From positions 1-56,220 of the forward strand of contig JAGCPJ010000044.1 of assembly GCA_017965765.1 (NCBI GenBank): a stretch of DNA of 56,220 bases, read 5' to 3'. Position numbers and translations under genes: made by a program. Below, piece after piece: positions 16,252 through 23,602 of this stretch. Positions within the stretch are counted from its first letter, which is position 1. Every line of letters starts with the position of its first letter. The notes beneath the pieces were generated by a model that was not told where the DNA came from, searched no databases, and saw only the letters and a program-made list of their open reading frames with translations. The DNA is from Bacteroidales bacterium (GTDB lineage Bacteria; Bacteroidota; Bacteroidia; Bacteroidales; F082).

Positions 16252-17004
16252 TCAATAAGATTTATAATGATAGGTAAGACCGAGATAAAATCGGTCCACA
16301 GGTTGTTTCACTTGAAGGTCATTGTCCATCCGGAGGAAGGCGCTGAGGGTCTGGCGTCTAGTGAGCCGGTAATCCACATTGAGCACGGTCCGCAAGTTGT
16401 CGATCACGCGTGCCTTGGGGTCGTTCACCAGCCAATGGAGTTCCGTTGAGAGTTCGTACTTGAAGCGGCTGTTGGGTCTCTGGTAGGCAATTTGGAACCG
16501 GTTACGCCAATAGATTTTAGGGTTGATGCGGTAATCGGCGACACGTTCATCCCTAAAGGTGGCCATCACACGGCTTCGGACGGAGAGCTTGAAGCGGCGC
16601 ACTGTCTCTGCATAGGTCACATCGACACCCATACGAGCGCGGTTCTCATAGTAGCCTTTGTCGTTGTAACGACGGATGGCACCCCCAGCCAATCCCAGAC
16701 GCATCCTGTTGTGCAGGCAGGGGTACTCCACCTCCACCTCATTGAGCCAACGGTCGAAACGGGAACAGTTATGGTCGAAGCGCAGTTCTTCTTCCACGCC
16801 CAACGTGAACTTACCCAGCGAAGGGCTTTGGTATTTCGCCCCCAAGATGACACCGAAGTCGGTGGAGCGTTCACTTTGCCCAAAGGCCGACAAGGCCATC
16901 ATACAAACGAAAACGAAAACTACCCTACGGATTATTTTTCGTTTTCCGTTTTCCGTTCTCCGTTTTCCGTTTTCCGTTCTCCGTTTTCCGTTTTCCGTTC
17001 TCAA
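16252..17004 (-). CDS. DUF2490-like outer-membrane protein with repeat-encoded N-terminus
   Basis: The 250-aa frame encodes a signal peptide (KIIRRVVFVFVCMMALSAFG) and a beta-rich mature part with many Arg/Tyr-containing strands (FTLGVEEELRFDHN, ARMGVDVTYAETVRRFKLSV, FKYELSTELHWLVND, TLSAFLRMDNDL), ending in KSY. This fits the DUF2490 family of small outer-membrane barrels. The first about 23 residues are three copies of RTENGKR-type sequence encoded by a heptamer array. No ATG precedes the signal peptide. The only usual start is TTG at 17004, which overlaps the DUF4956 stop (TTGA). The repeat therefore appears to have taken over the gene start, and a change of one 7-bp unit would shift the frame. 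Confidence 0.75.
   Translation of the reverse strand: MRTENGKRRTENGKRRTENGKRKIIRRVVFVFVCMMALSAFGQSERSTDFGVILGAKYQSPSLGKFTLGVEEELRFDHNCSRFDRWLNEVEVEYPCLHNRMRLGLAGGAIRRYNDKGYYENRARMGVDVTYAETVRRFKLSVRSRVMATFRDERVADYRINPKIYWRNRFQIAYQRPNSRFKYELSTELHWLVNDPKARVIDNLRTVLNVDYRLTRRQTLSAFLRMDNDLQVKQPVDRFYLGLTYHYKSY
16942..17001. repeat. Heptamer tandem repeat (TTTTCCG/TTCTCCG) at the DUF2490-like gene start
   Basis: Eight 7-bp units run from 16942 to 16997 in the order TTTTCCG, TTTTCCG, TTCTCCG, repeated, giving a higher-order 21-bp period. A partial ninth unit follows. On the minus strand each 21 bp encodes one seven-residue unit (TENGKRR). Confidence 0.92.
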
Positions 17005-17726
17005 AACTCTTTCAACTTCGTATAAGTCCCAATGGTATTGGACTCACCGGGACGGGGTTTGTACCATATCTTGATGAAGGCCGCATCGCGCAAGTAGTCG
17101 ATATGGCCCACTTCCATTTTCTCGATTTTAATACCGGTACGTGCTTCCAGGTCGGCCTTCAAATCGTCCTCCCTATCGCGTTTAACCAGATCGATCTTGT
17201 CATAGAGGATGACTTTTTCATTCAATTGCTTTGAATGCTTGTTGCCTTCGAAAGCCCAGATGGCGAGGATCACCAGGAGATTGGTGATCAGCAACTCGAT
17301 ATAGCTCGTCGTCAAAGCTTGTCCATTGATGATGGAGAGGCCCATGACGACAAAGAGGTAGGTCATCTCCCGGATGCGCAGGGTCTCGGTGCGGTATCGT
17401 ATCATCCCAAAGATGGCGAAGAGACCGAGGGCGTAGGCCACGTTCATCTTCATATTATCCATCAAAGTGATAATCAAAAAGATGACCACTGCAAACATCA
17501 TAAAGGTGAAGTAATAGTCGCGTCGTTGCGATTTTTTGTAATAAAACAGTCGGATGATGATCCAGCACACCAAGAAGTTCAGCACGAAGCGGAAGAGGAG
17601 GGTCCAAAGGCTGGAGGCGTCAAACAGCGGGACGCCAAGGAAATTGATATCGGAGACGCCGCCACCTGTGCCGAATTCACGGGCGATGTCGGGATCGAAA
17701 GTAGGGGGAGCTTGAAGGAGAAGCAT
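17001..17726 (-). CDS. DUF4956 membrane protein, partner of the VTC-domain gene
   Basis: The 241-aa product has a periplasmic or cytoplasmic N-terminus, four hydrophobic segments between about residues 40 and 155 (LLFRFVLNFLVCWIIIRLF, YFTFMMFAVVIFLIITL, VAYALGLFAIFGMI, then YIELLITNLLVILAIWAF) and a soluble C-terminal domain (about 160-241). The core GLFAIFGMIRYRTETLRIREMTY is characteristic of DUF4956. Genes of this family are commonly found beside VTC-domain polyphosphate polymerase genes, as here. It starts 45 bp after the VTC stop, and that gap is filled by AT-rich octamers. Its stop overlaps the TTG start of the DUF2490-like gene. Confidence 0.85.
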   Translation of the reverse strand: MLLLQAPPTFDPDIAREFGTGGGVSDINFLGVPLFDASSLWTLLFRFVLNFLVCWIIIRLFYYKKSQRRDYYFTFMMFAVVIFLIITLMDNMKMNVAYALGLFAIFGMIRYRTETLRIREMTYLFVVMGLSIINGQALTTSYIELLITNLLVILAIWAFEGNKHSKQLNEKVILYDKIDLVKRDREDDLKADLEARTGIKIEKMEVGHIDYLRDAAFIKIWYKPRPGESNTIGTYTKLKEF

Positions 17727-17729
17727 GGG

Positions 17730-17779
17730 GTTTAGAGTTTAAAATTTAAAGATTTCAAGATTTATAGATTTCAAGATTC
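17730..17779. repeat. AT-rich octamer repeat between the VTC and DUF4956 genes
   Basis: On the minus strand units read GAATCTTG, AAATCTAT, AAATCTTG, AAATCTTT, AAATTTTA. The tract includes the VTC stop codon and reaches the DUF4956 ATG. Confidence 0.7.
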
Positions 17780-18559
17780 TTGGGACTTTAGTTTGTTGAT
17801 TCTGCGGAGTTTCTTCTTGAATCGGTTTTGTTTGACCTCGGGCCGGGTCATGCAAGTACCGATGCAGTACTTACTGATTTTGTAAGGTTTGATACGCAAG
17901 TCGAAGAGCACTTCCTTGAAGAGGGAGCGCGCCCGACCATCCTGTTTCAGTTCCATGACCACCAAGGGATCCATGGAAGCCGAGGTGCCAGAAACGTAGT
18001 TTTGGAAGACGAGATTGCAGTCGATGGTAAGCCGTTCGGTTTTCTCGAAATTGACCAAGGTGATGCGGTCGAAGATCGTTTCCAGAGAGGCATTCAAGAT
18101 CTCAGCAGGATAAGGTAACTCAAATGCTGCAGCCTGCAGTTGTTCGTTCAGTTCAGAGAGCCTCAAAGCCGTTTTCCGTTCTCCGTTCTCCGTTTTTAGT
18201 TCCATCCGTTTTTTCTTGGTTCGGCCTTTGTTGGTCTTATGTTTTACCTCGCAGAAGGACAGGTTGGAGTCCACATAGGTGCGAACCCGAACCTTGTCAC
18301 GCACAAGATGCCGGTCGTGATGAATCATGTACATCGTCAGCTCTGGCGTGTCGTAATACACGGTGCGATACGCAGAGAACCGCTTGCCTTCCACTTCCTG
18401 GGCAAAGTAGTGTTCACGAACGCCTTGCAGTAGGCTTATGAGCTGGTCGGTAGTCACCAAATACTTCGTGTCCACGCGGTTCATGAGTCGCACCTCTTTC
18501 ATCTCATCCAAAGTGATGGGAAGCATCGAATTCACTATGTCTAGGATCTCGGGATTCAC
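17771..18559 (-). CDS. VTC-domain (polyphosphate polymerase-like) protein
   Basis: The 262-aa product carries the tunnel-fold VTC pattern: RVDTKY (28-33), YYDTPEL (68-74), HHDRHLVRDKVRVRTY (80-95), FCEVKHKTNKGRTKKKR (102-118), DRITLVNFEKTERLTIDCNL (164-183) and VVMELKQDG (200-208). The basic and acidic residues that line the polyphosphate tunnel in VTC proteins appear to be present. VTC domains polymerise phosphate from ATP; whether this bacterial form does is inferred. Residues about 121-130 (KTENGERK) come from a heptamer insertion after the KKKR strand. The start is GTG at 18559, overlapping the previous stop as GTGA. A DUF4956 gene follows. Confidence 0.85.
   Translation of the reverse strand: MNPEILDIVNSMLPITLDEMKEVRLMNRVDTKYLVTTDQLISLLQGVREHYFAQEVEGKRFSAYRTVYYDTPELTMYMIHHDRHLVRDKVRVRTYVDSNLSFCEVKHKTNKGRTKKKRMELKTENGERKTALRLSELNEQLQAAAFELPYPAEILNASLETIFDRITLVNFEKTERLTIDCNLVFQNYVSGTSASMDPLVVMELKQDGRARSLFKEVLFDLRIKPYKISKYCIGTCMTRPEVKQNRFKKKLRRINKLKSQES
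18172..18199. repeat. Heptamer repeat inside the VTC gene
   Basis: TTTTCCG, TTCTCCG, TTCTCCG and a diverged TTTTTAG, read in frame as the minus-strand peptide KTENGERKT. Confidence 0.85.
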
Positions 18560-18984
18560 TTGGAGATGTATTCATAGACTTTGACGGATTCCAACTTGCC
18601 GTTGGGGTAATAGTTCAGCTGGCGGCTCTTGCTTCCGTCGTCGTTGTATTCGAACTTACGAATGCGAACCACCTTGTCACGGTCGTTGTACTCGATCTCG
18701 CGCACTACTTTGGCTGAGACATCGCTATGGGGTGGGTATTCACTGACCACGCGAGACTTCTGTCCATAGCTGGCATATTCAATCTCCTCGATCTTACGGC
18801 CCAGGGAGTCATAAGTGGTGACATGGTCAAGGAAAGGGATCTTAGATCCGACAGCGGTATTCCATTCTTTCAGGACCATACCTCTGCGGTTCTCTCTTTT
18901 CTGGATGGTAGCGTCAGAAACCGACTGCGAGAAGAGCGGCAGCGCCATCCATCCAATCAAAAACAAAAAAATAAAACGTTTCAT
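18556..18984 (-). CDS. Small exported protein with MORN/YwqK-like repeats
   Basis: The 142-aa product has a signal peptide (MKRFIFLFLIGWMALPLFSQ). The mature part contains short repeats of the type YDSLGRKIEEIEY, EIEYNDRDKVVRIRKFEY and YNDDGSKSRQLNYYPNGKLE, as in proteins with MORN-like or YwqK-like beta-hairpin repeats. It is probably periplasmic. The specific function is unknown. It lies 3 bp after the lipoprotein gene, and its TGA overlaps the GTG of the VTC gene, placing it firmly in the same operon. Confidence 0.75.
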   Translation of the reverse strand: MKRFIFLFLIGWMALPLFSQSVSDATIQKRENRRGMVLKEWNTAVGSKIPFLDHVTTYDSLGRKIEEIEYASYGQKSRVVSEYPPHSDVSAKVVREIEYNDRDKVVRIRKFEYNDDGSKSRQLNYYPNGKLESVKVYEYISK

Positions 18985-18987
18985 CTT

Positions 18988-19704
18988 TTAAACCTGTATT
19001 CTAACAAAAAATGTGGTATCCGGTTCCATTTGGAGGATCTCGTCTGCTTGCACCGTGATGGTATCAATCAAGGGCGATGGCACCTCGTTGGCGTTTTCGG
19101 TATAGGTAATCACCTCATACGTGCCAGGCAGGACTTTTTGGAACGCGAAAACGCCATCCAGTCCCACACGCACGTCATCCAGATGATATACATCTCCGAG
19201 TTTGCGCAGATAGACCCTATGTTCGTAAGCCCAGCTTTCGCCCTGGTAGGTTCCGTTATGGAAATACATCCCCCAGACCTTGCCTTTGACGATGCCCGTG
19301 CCGTAGGCTTTCCCATCATGGATATAGAGGGTGGGCACGGTGGCTATCGCACCACGATCAAGCGTCACGGTTTGCGACACTGGCAGCCGTTCACCGGTAG
19401 GAAGTGTCGAGTAGGCGAACACGGTATAATCGCCGGGGGTCAGGTAATCGAACTGATACATCCCGTTGGGGTCCGTTTCCGTATCGTCGCCATAGAACTG
19501 GTCGTCGCCATAGACGATAAACACATCCGTCTTGGCCGCGTTCATGGTATCGACATGCAGCTGATAGTCGTCATCGGGATGGTGAACCAGCTTCACAAAG
19601 CCTTGGATGGTTCCTGTGCCGCCTTCACCTTCCTTGTTGTTACAAGCGACAAGCAAGGTGGAGAGCACGGCCAGCCCCAAGACAAAAACAAAAAACTTTC
19701 TCAT
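18988..19704 (-). CDS. Lipoprotein with carboxypeptidase-regulatory-like/SdrD-like domains
   Basis: With the ATG at 19704 the product is 238 aa and has a lipobox (LLVAC, with Cys at about residue 21). A TTG at 19725 in the same frame is an artefact of the longer open frame. Two beta-sandwich modules follow, each ending in a Gly-x-Tyr turn (NGMYQFDYLTPGDYTVFAYS and DGVFAFQKVLPGTYEVITYT). These are the signature of CarboxypepD_reg/SdrD_B-like domains, which are non-enzymatic. It is probably surface- or periplasm-facing. It starts 17 bp after the MarR stop and belongs to the same operon. Confidence 0.75.
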   Translation of the reverse strand: MRKFFVFVLGLAVLSTLLVACNNKEGEGGTGTIQGFVKLVHHPDDDYQLHVDTMNAAKTDVFIVYGDDQFYGDDTETDPNGMYQFDYLTPGDYTVFAYSTLPTGERLPVSQTVTLDRGAIATVPTLYIHDGKAYGTGIVKGKVWGMYFHNGTYQGESWAYEHRVYLRKLGDVYHLDDVRVGLDGVFAFQKVLPGTYEVITYTENANEVPSPLIDTITVQADEILQMEPDTTFFVRIQV

Positions 19705-19721
19705 TTTCAAAAACTTATAAT

Positions 19722-20159
19722 TCAAACGTTCAATTCTTCGATATTATTGCAAGCTTTATTAAGCACCTCGACAAACACCTTCAGATCTGCTTCGGGAATA
19801 CCATTCAGTATGTCGTTGATGGCGGCAATCGCCACCTTTTTCGTGTTTTCCTTCATCGCCATGCCGGTCTTGGAAAGTTTGATGTTGTTGACCCTTCGGT
19901 CAGACGCATCAATGGAGCGGACGACCAAGCCTTTCTTTTCCAGGTTGTCGATAAACTGGGTGACCGAGTTCTTGTCCTTCTGGATGATGTAGGCGATGTT
20001 TTGCTGCGTCATCTCACCCTGATTCCACAGGGCATCCATGACCAAAAACTGTTCAGCGGTAAGGTTGATTCCGTTGGCTTTGAATACGGCAGCGATGTGT
20101 TTCTTCAGTTTGCAGTTGAAGATGTTGACCCACACGGCGGCCTGTTTTACGAGCATCAT
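19722..20159 (-). CDS. MarR-family transcriptional regulator
   Basis: The 145-aa product has the MarR winged-helix layout. An N-terminal dimer helix is followed by LTAEQFLVMDALWNQGEMTQ, the recognition region QQNIAYIIQKDKNSVTQFID, NLEKKGLVVRSIDASDRR (wing with the DxRR pattern) and the long C-terminal dimer helices. It is the first gene of the operon that runs to the kinase-AAA gene and probably to the GH2 gene, so it likely controls that set. A near-palindrome overlaps its leader and could be its own operator. The inducer is unknown. Confidence 0.88.
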   Translation of the reverse strand: MMLVKQAAVWVNIFNCKLKKHIAAVFKANGINLTAEQFLVMDALWNQGEMTQQNIAYIIQKDKNSVTQFIDNLEKKGLVVRSIDASDRRVNNIKLSKTGMAMKENTKKVAIAAINDILNGIPEADLKVFVEVLNKACNNIEELNV

Positions 20160-20181
20160 ATTATCCTATTTTTGGGATTAT
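20160..20181. promoter_or_regulatory. Candidate MarR operator (imperfect palindrome)
   Basis: ATTATCC and GGATTAT flank an 8-bp spacer, with one mismatch from perfect inverted symmetry. The site lies between the -7 box and the marR ATG. Confidence 0.3.
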
Positions 20182-20198
20182 CACAATTTATGAAAGTG

Positions 20199-20229
20199 CA
20201 ATAATACGAATAATATCCCTTTTTCGCAA
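20199..20229 (-). promoter_or_regulatory. Candidate promoter of the marR operon
   Basis: On the minus strand TATTATTG (20199-20206) is one mismatch from TAnnTTTG. TTG (20227-20229) lies 20 bp upstream. Confidence 0.4.
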
Positions 20230-20242
20230 GACCATGATAAAA

Positions 20243-20268
20243 AAGGGCAACCATGGTTGCCCTTTTTA
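20243..20268. terminator. Bidirectional rho-independent terminator
   Basis: Perfect stem GGGCAACC/GGTTGCCC with a 2-base loop between A and T runs. It lies 19 bp past the stop of the spt-like gene on the minus strand. Confidence 0.85.
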
Positions 20269-20286
20269 CGTTTTTCAGTTTCCCGT

Positions 20287-21546
20287 TTACTCGATGCGCA
20301 TGTTCGGCACCTCGGTACCGTCGTAGAAGCCTTGGTCAAGTTTCTCTTTGACTTCCTTGAAAGCGTTGAGGGTGTATTCCACGTCCTCCATGCTATGGGC
20401 GGCCGTAGGAATGATACGGAAGATGATCATGCCCTTGGGGATGACGGGGTAAGTCACCACAGAGCAGAAGATGCGGTAGTTCTCGCGGAGGTCCTTGGCG
20501 ATGTTGGTGGCTTGCACCACGTCGCCTTTGACATGTACTGGGGTGACGCAGGCTTCGGCGGGACCGATGTCGAAGCCCATGTTGCGGAAGCCGTCCTGCA
20601 AGGTACGGGTCACTTTCCAGAGTTGGGCACGGAGGCGGTCACCTTCCTCACCACGGATGATCTCGAGACGTTTCTCGCAGCCTTCCACGATGGCCAGAGG
20701 CAGTGATTTGGCGTACATCTGGGAGCGCATGTTATAGCGCAGGTATTCGATGACGTGTTTCGGTCCGGCCACGAAGCCCCCGATGATGGCCATGGCCTTG
20801 GCGTAGGCGCCGATATAGATATCCACATCGTCCATCACCCCAAAGTGTTCTGAGGTACCGCGACCGGTGGGACCCATCACGCCGAAGCCGTGGGCGTCGT
20901 CGATGAGGATGCGGAAGCTGTATTTCTGCTTCAGCTTGACGATACCCGCCAGGTCACCCAACGCTCCAGTCATGCCATACACGCCTTCGGTGATGACGAG
21001 GATACCGCCGCCGGTCTTCTCCACCACTTCGGTAGCCACCTGCAGTTTCTTCTCCAGGTCGCCCATGTCGTTGTGACGGTACTTGTATTTGTTGCCCAGA
21101 TGCAGACGGATACCGTCCAGCAGGCAGGCGTGAGCTTCGTTGTCATAGACGATGACATCGTGAGGGCTGGTCAGGGTGTCGATGGTAGAGACGATGCCTT
21201 GATAGCCAAAGTTGAACAAGTAGGCCGCCTCTTTCTTCTCAAAGTCGGCGAGTTCTTTCTCAAAATGTTCATGCATACGGGTCTGGCCCGACATCATGCG
21301 GGCGCCCATGGGAGCAGCGAGACCCCAACGGGCTGCACCTTCGGCATCTGCCTTGCGGATGGCAGGATGGTTGGCCAAACCAAGATAATTGTTCAAACTC
21401 CAGCAAAGCACCTCTTTGCCGTTAAACACCATACGGGGACCGAGTTCGCCTTCCAAGCGGGGGAATGCGAAATAGCCGTCAGCACGCTCACGGTATTGGC
21501 CAATCGGGCCACCCGAGTCTTTTGCTATTCTTTCGAAAATATCCAT
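20287..21546 (-). CDS. spt: Alpha-oxoamine synthase, probable serine palmitoyltransferase
   Basis: The 419-aa PLP enzyme belongs to the family of serine palmitoyltransferase, KBL and BioF. Visible motifs are WSLNNYLGLANHP, GARMMSGQTRMHEHFE, VYDNEAHACLLDG, ITEGVYGMTG, LIDDAHGFGVMG and the PLP-lysine region GAYAKAMAIIGGF. The N-terminal part (IGQYRERADGYFAFPRLEGE) is like the Bacteroidota Spt group, which condenses serine with an acyl-CoA to 3-ketosphinganine. I therefore prefer Spt over KBL. KBL is a reasonable alternative, as the two cannot be separated by motif alone. The divergent SDR gene is a candidate for the next step of sphingolipid synthesis. The leader (21547-21626) is largely simple repeats. 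Confidence 0.8.
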   Translation of the reverse strand: MDIFERIAKDSGGPIGQYRERADGYFAFPRLEGELGPRMVFNGKEVLCWSLNNYLGLANHPAIRKADAEGAARWGLAAPMGARMMSGQTRMHEHFEKELADFEKKEAAYLFNFGYQGIVSTIDTLTSPHDVIVYDNEAHACLLDGIRLHLGNKYKYRHNDMGDLEKKLQVATEVVEKTGGGILVITEGVYGMTGALGDLAGIVKLKQKYSFRILIDDAHGFGVMGPTGRGTSEHFGVMDDVDIYIGAYAKAMAIIGGFVAGPKHVIEYLRYNMRSQMYAKSLPLAIVEGCEKRLEIIRGEEGDRLRAQLWKVTRTLQDGFRNMGFDIGPAEACVTPVHVKGDVVQATNIAKDLRENYRIFCSVVTYPVIPKGMIIFRIIPTAAHSMEDVEYTLNAFKEVKEKLDQGFYDGTEVPNMRIE

Positions 21547-21586
21547 CTTTTATAGAATTAAGAATTAGTATTTAAAAATAAGGAGT

Positions 21587-21626
21587 TTCCGACTTCTGTC
21601 TTCTGACTTCCGACTTCTGTCTTCCA
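21587..21626. repeat. Heptamer repeat (TTCTGTC/TTCTGAC/TTCCGAC) in the spt leader
   Basis: Five 7-bp units between 21587 and 21621 plus a partial sixth. A related AGAATTA-type repeat (from 21554) lies next to the start codon. Confidence 0.82.
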
Positions 21627-21634
21627 CCAAAGCA

Positions 21635-21642
21635 CAAAAATA
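21635..21642 (-). promoter_or_regulatory. -7 box of the spt-like gene
   Basis: Minus-strand TATTTTTG fits TAnnTTTG. It lies on the far side of the heptamer tract, so the repeats would be transcribed as a leader. Confidence 0.45.
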
Positions 21643-21677
21643 GTAAATATATTGATTATATAAACATTTACTTTTCG

Positions 21678-21685
21678 TACTTTTG
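21678..21685 (+). promoter_or_regulatory. -7 box of the SDR-VOC pair
   Basis: TACTTTTG lies 17 bp above the SDR ATG, divergent from the spt promoter about 35 bp away. TTG at 21652-21654 is a possible -33 element (spacer 23). Confidence 0.45.
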
Positions 21686-21702
21686 CAAAAAAGAAAGAAA
21701 TT

Positions 21703-22494
21703 ATGTTGAATTTGAAAGGTAAGTATGCCATTGTGACGGGTGGAGGCACTGGGATCGGGCGTTCCATTTCCCTGCATTTGGCACAAGAAGGTTGTAACTT
21801 GATTCTCACCGGCTTGGGCCTTGACGACTTGAACAAAGTCAAAGAGGAATGCGAACAATACGGGGTGAAGGCATGGGCTACCGAGACACGGCTCGACGAC
21901 TATCGTTCCATTGACGAGTTCCACGATTACGTGACGGGATTGGGCGTGAGTATCGACCTCTTCGTGCTCAATGCAGGCATTTCACAACGCGAGAAAGCGT
22001 TGGATACCGACTTCAGCGTCGATGAAAAGATCTTAAAAATCGACTTCTTGAGCGGAGTCTATTTGGTGAAGAAGTTCGGCGACATGATCAAGGCGGCTGA
22101 GCATGTACAGTTCTCCGTGACCACCTCCCTATCGGGTTTGTTTGGCTTCCCGTTGCGTTCCGCCTATTGTGCCGCCAAGCACGCCTTGTTCGGTTTCTAC
22201 GAATCGCTGGAACTGGAATACCCAAACATCAATGTCACCTTCCTGATTCCAGGACGCATCAACACCCAGATCAGCAAGAGCGCACTGATGGGCGACGGCA
22301 GTGCCCATGCCAAGATGGATGCAGGACAGGCCAACGGGCTCGATGTGGATCGATGTGGCGCCATCGCCGTGCGGGCCATCAAGCGGCAGAAGCACCGCAA
22401 ACTCATCGGCAAGACTGAATTGCTGATGGCGCACATTCACAAATGGTGCTTGCCTCTTTACTATAGATTATCAAGAAAAATATCTGCAACATGA
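21703..22494 (+). CDS. SDR-family oxidoreductase, candidate 3-ketosphinganine reductase
   Basis: The 263-aa product is a classical short-chain dehydrogenase. It has the cofactor loop TGGGTGIG (near residues 13-20), NAG (LFVLNAGIS), catalytic Ser in TTSLSGLFG and the YxxxK pair in RSAYCAAKHALFGF. The sequence around the active site resembles DHRS7-type SDRs, which act on lipid or steroid ketones. Divergent placement beside the spt-like gene makes 3-ketosphinganine reduction a reasonable guess, but no sequence feature proves it. Its stop overlaps the next ATG as ATGA. Confidence 0.85.
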   Translation: MLNLKGKYAIVTGGGTGIGRSISLHLAQEGCNLILTGLGLDDLNKVKEECEQYGVKAWATETRLDDYRSIDEFHDYVTGLGVSIDLFVLNAGISQREKALDTDFSVDEKILKIDFLSGVYLVKKFGDMIKAAEHVQFSVTTSLSGLFGFPLRSAYCAAKHALFGFYESLELEYPNINVTFLIPGRINTQISKSALMGDGSAHAKMDAGQANGLDVDRCGAIAVRAIKRQKHRKLIGKTELLMAHIHKWCLPLYYRLSRKISAT

Positions 22495-23555
22495 AAGAAA
22501 AAGTTATTTGCGGAATACAGCAAGTGGGCATCGGAGTCAATGACTTCGTGGAGGCCTGGAAATGGTATTACGACCAATTCGGTTTTGAGATCAAGATCGT
22601 CGATGACGAAGGTGTTGCGGAGCGCATGTTGCCCTACACTGGCGGCAAGCCCCAACCCCGTCGTTCTGGCATTGCCGTCAACATCCGCGGCGGCGGTGGC
22701 TTTGAGATCTGGCAACCCAAGGAGCGGGAACTCAACTATTTGAAAGAGCCCGTGAAGCTGGGCGACCTCGGCATCCTCATCGCCAAGGTCAAGACTCCCA
22801 ACATCGAGCGGGCCCACAACACATTCATCAACCGAGGTCTCGACGTCATCAGTGAGGTCCTCACCTCTCCCACCGGCCAAAAGCATTTCTTCATGCACGA
22901 CCCTTACGGCAACCTCTTCCAGCTTGAAGAAGACGGTTACGTATTTGTCAACGAGGACAAGCTCACCGGAGGCGCCAATGGAGCCGTGATTGGCGTGAGC
23001 GACATGGATCGTTCGCTGGCGTTCTACACCCAATTGCTCAACTATGACAAGGTAGTGCTTGACGAGACGAGGGTATTTGACGATCTTCAGGCCTTGCCTG
23101 GCGGCGAGAACAAGGTGCGTCGTGTCATCTTGGAGCGGAGCAAACCCATCGAAGGGCCCCTTTCGGGCATCATGGGCACCTCACATCTGGAGCTCATCCA
23201 AGCTGAGACTCCTGGCAAGAAGCTCTATGAAGGCCGCTATTGGGGTGATCCCGGTTTTATCCACCTCTGTTTCGATGTCCGCAACATGGCTGCGGTGAAA
23301 GCTGAAACGGAAGCCTTGGGACATCCTTTCGTTTGCGACAGCGGCGCGGACTTCGGCATGGGCGAAGCCAATGGCCATTTCACCTACGTGGAAGATCCCG
23401 ACGGTACGCTCATCGAGTTTGTGGAGACGTTCAAGATCCCGATTGTCAAGAAGTTGGGTCTCTACCTGAATCTGGCAGGCAAAGACGACCACAAACAGTT
23501 GGGCATCCTGAAACTGCTGAGGTTTGCGAAGATCAAACGCGACAATATCAAATAA
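22491..23555 (+). CDS. VOC-superfamily protein with two glyoxalase-like modules
   Basis: The 354-aa product has two vicinal-oxygen-chelate regions. The first (about residues 5-150) contains IQQVGIGVNDFVEAWKWYYD and HDPYGNLFQLEED; the second (about 165-320) contains AVIGVSDMDRSLAFYTQLL and YVEDPDGTLIEFVETF. These repeat the typical [HQ] and Glu metal positions of VOC enzymes (dioxygenases, glyoxalases, isomerases). The substrate is unknown. The 4-bp overlap with the SDR gene shows that the two are translated together, so they probably act on the same lipid- or ketone-type substrate. A terminator follows directly. Confidence 0.82.
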   Translation: MKEKVICGIQQVGIGVNDFVEAWKWYYDQFGFEIKIVDDEGVAERMLPYTGGKPQPRRSGIAVNIRGGGGFEIWQPKERELNYLKEPVKLGDLGILIAKVKTPNIERAHNTFINRGLDVISEVLTSPTGQKHFFMHDPYGNLFQLEEDGYVFVNEDKLTGGANGAVIGVSDMDRSLAFYTQLLNYDKVVLDETRVFDDLQALPGGENKVRRVILERSKPIEGPLSGIMGTSHLELIQAETPGKKLYEGRYWGDPGFIHLCFDVRNMAAVKAETEALGHPFVCDSGADFGMGEANGHFTYVEDPDGTLIEFVETFKIPIVKKLGLYLNLAGKDDHKQLGILKLLRFAKIKRDNIK

Positions 23556-23587
23556 AAAAAGGCGCTTTTTGGAAGCGCCTTTTTTTA
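23553..23587. terminator. Bidirectional rho-independent terminator
   Basis: Stem AGGCGCTT/AAGCGCCT between A and T runs, right after the VOC stop and 16 bp before the ompH stop on the other strand. Confidence 0.85.
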
Positions 23588-23602
23588 TCATACTAAAACC
23601 AA

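Noticed and set aside
16241-16255. TTG start at 16255 for the kinase-AAA gene
   Set aside because: The ATG at 16240 gives the normal N-terminus of the kinase fold and lies 11 bp after the previous stop, so the TTG is unnecessary.
18727-19992. 421-codon plus-strand open frame
   Set aside because: It crosses three minus-strand genes, including marR and the lipoprotein gene, and shows no domain pattern.
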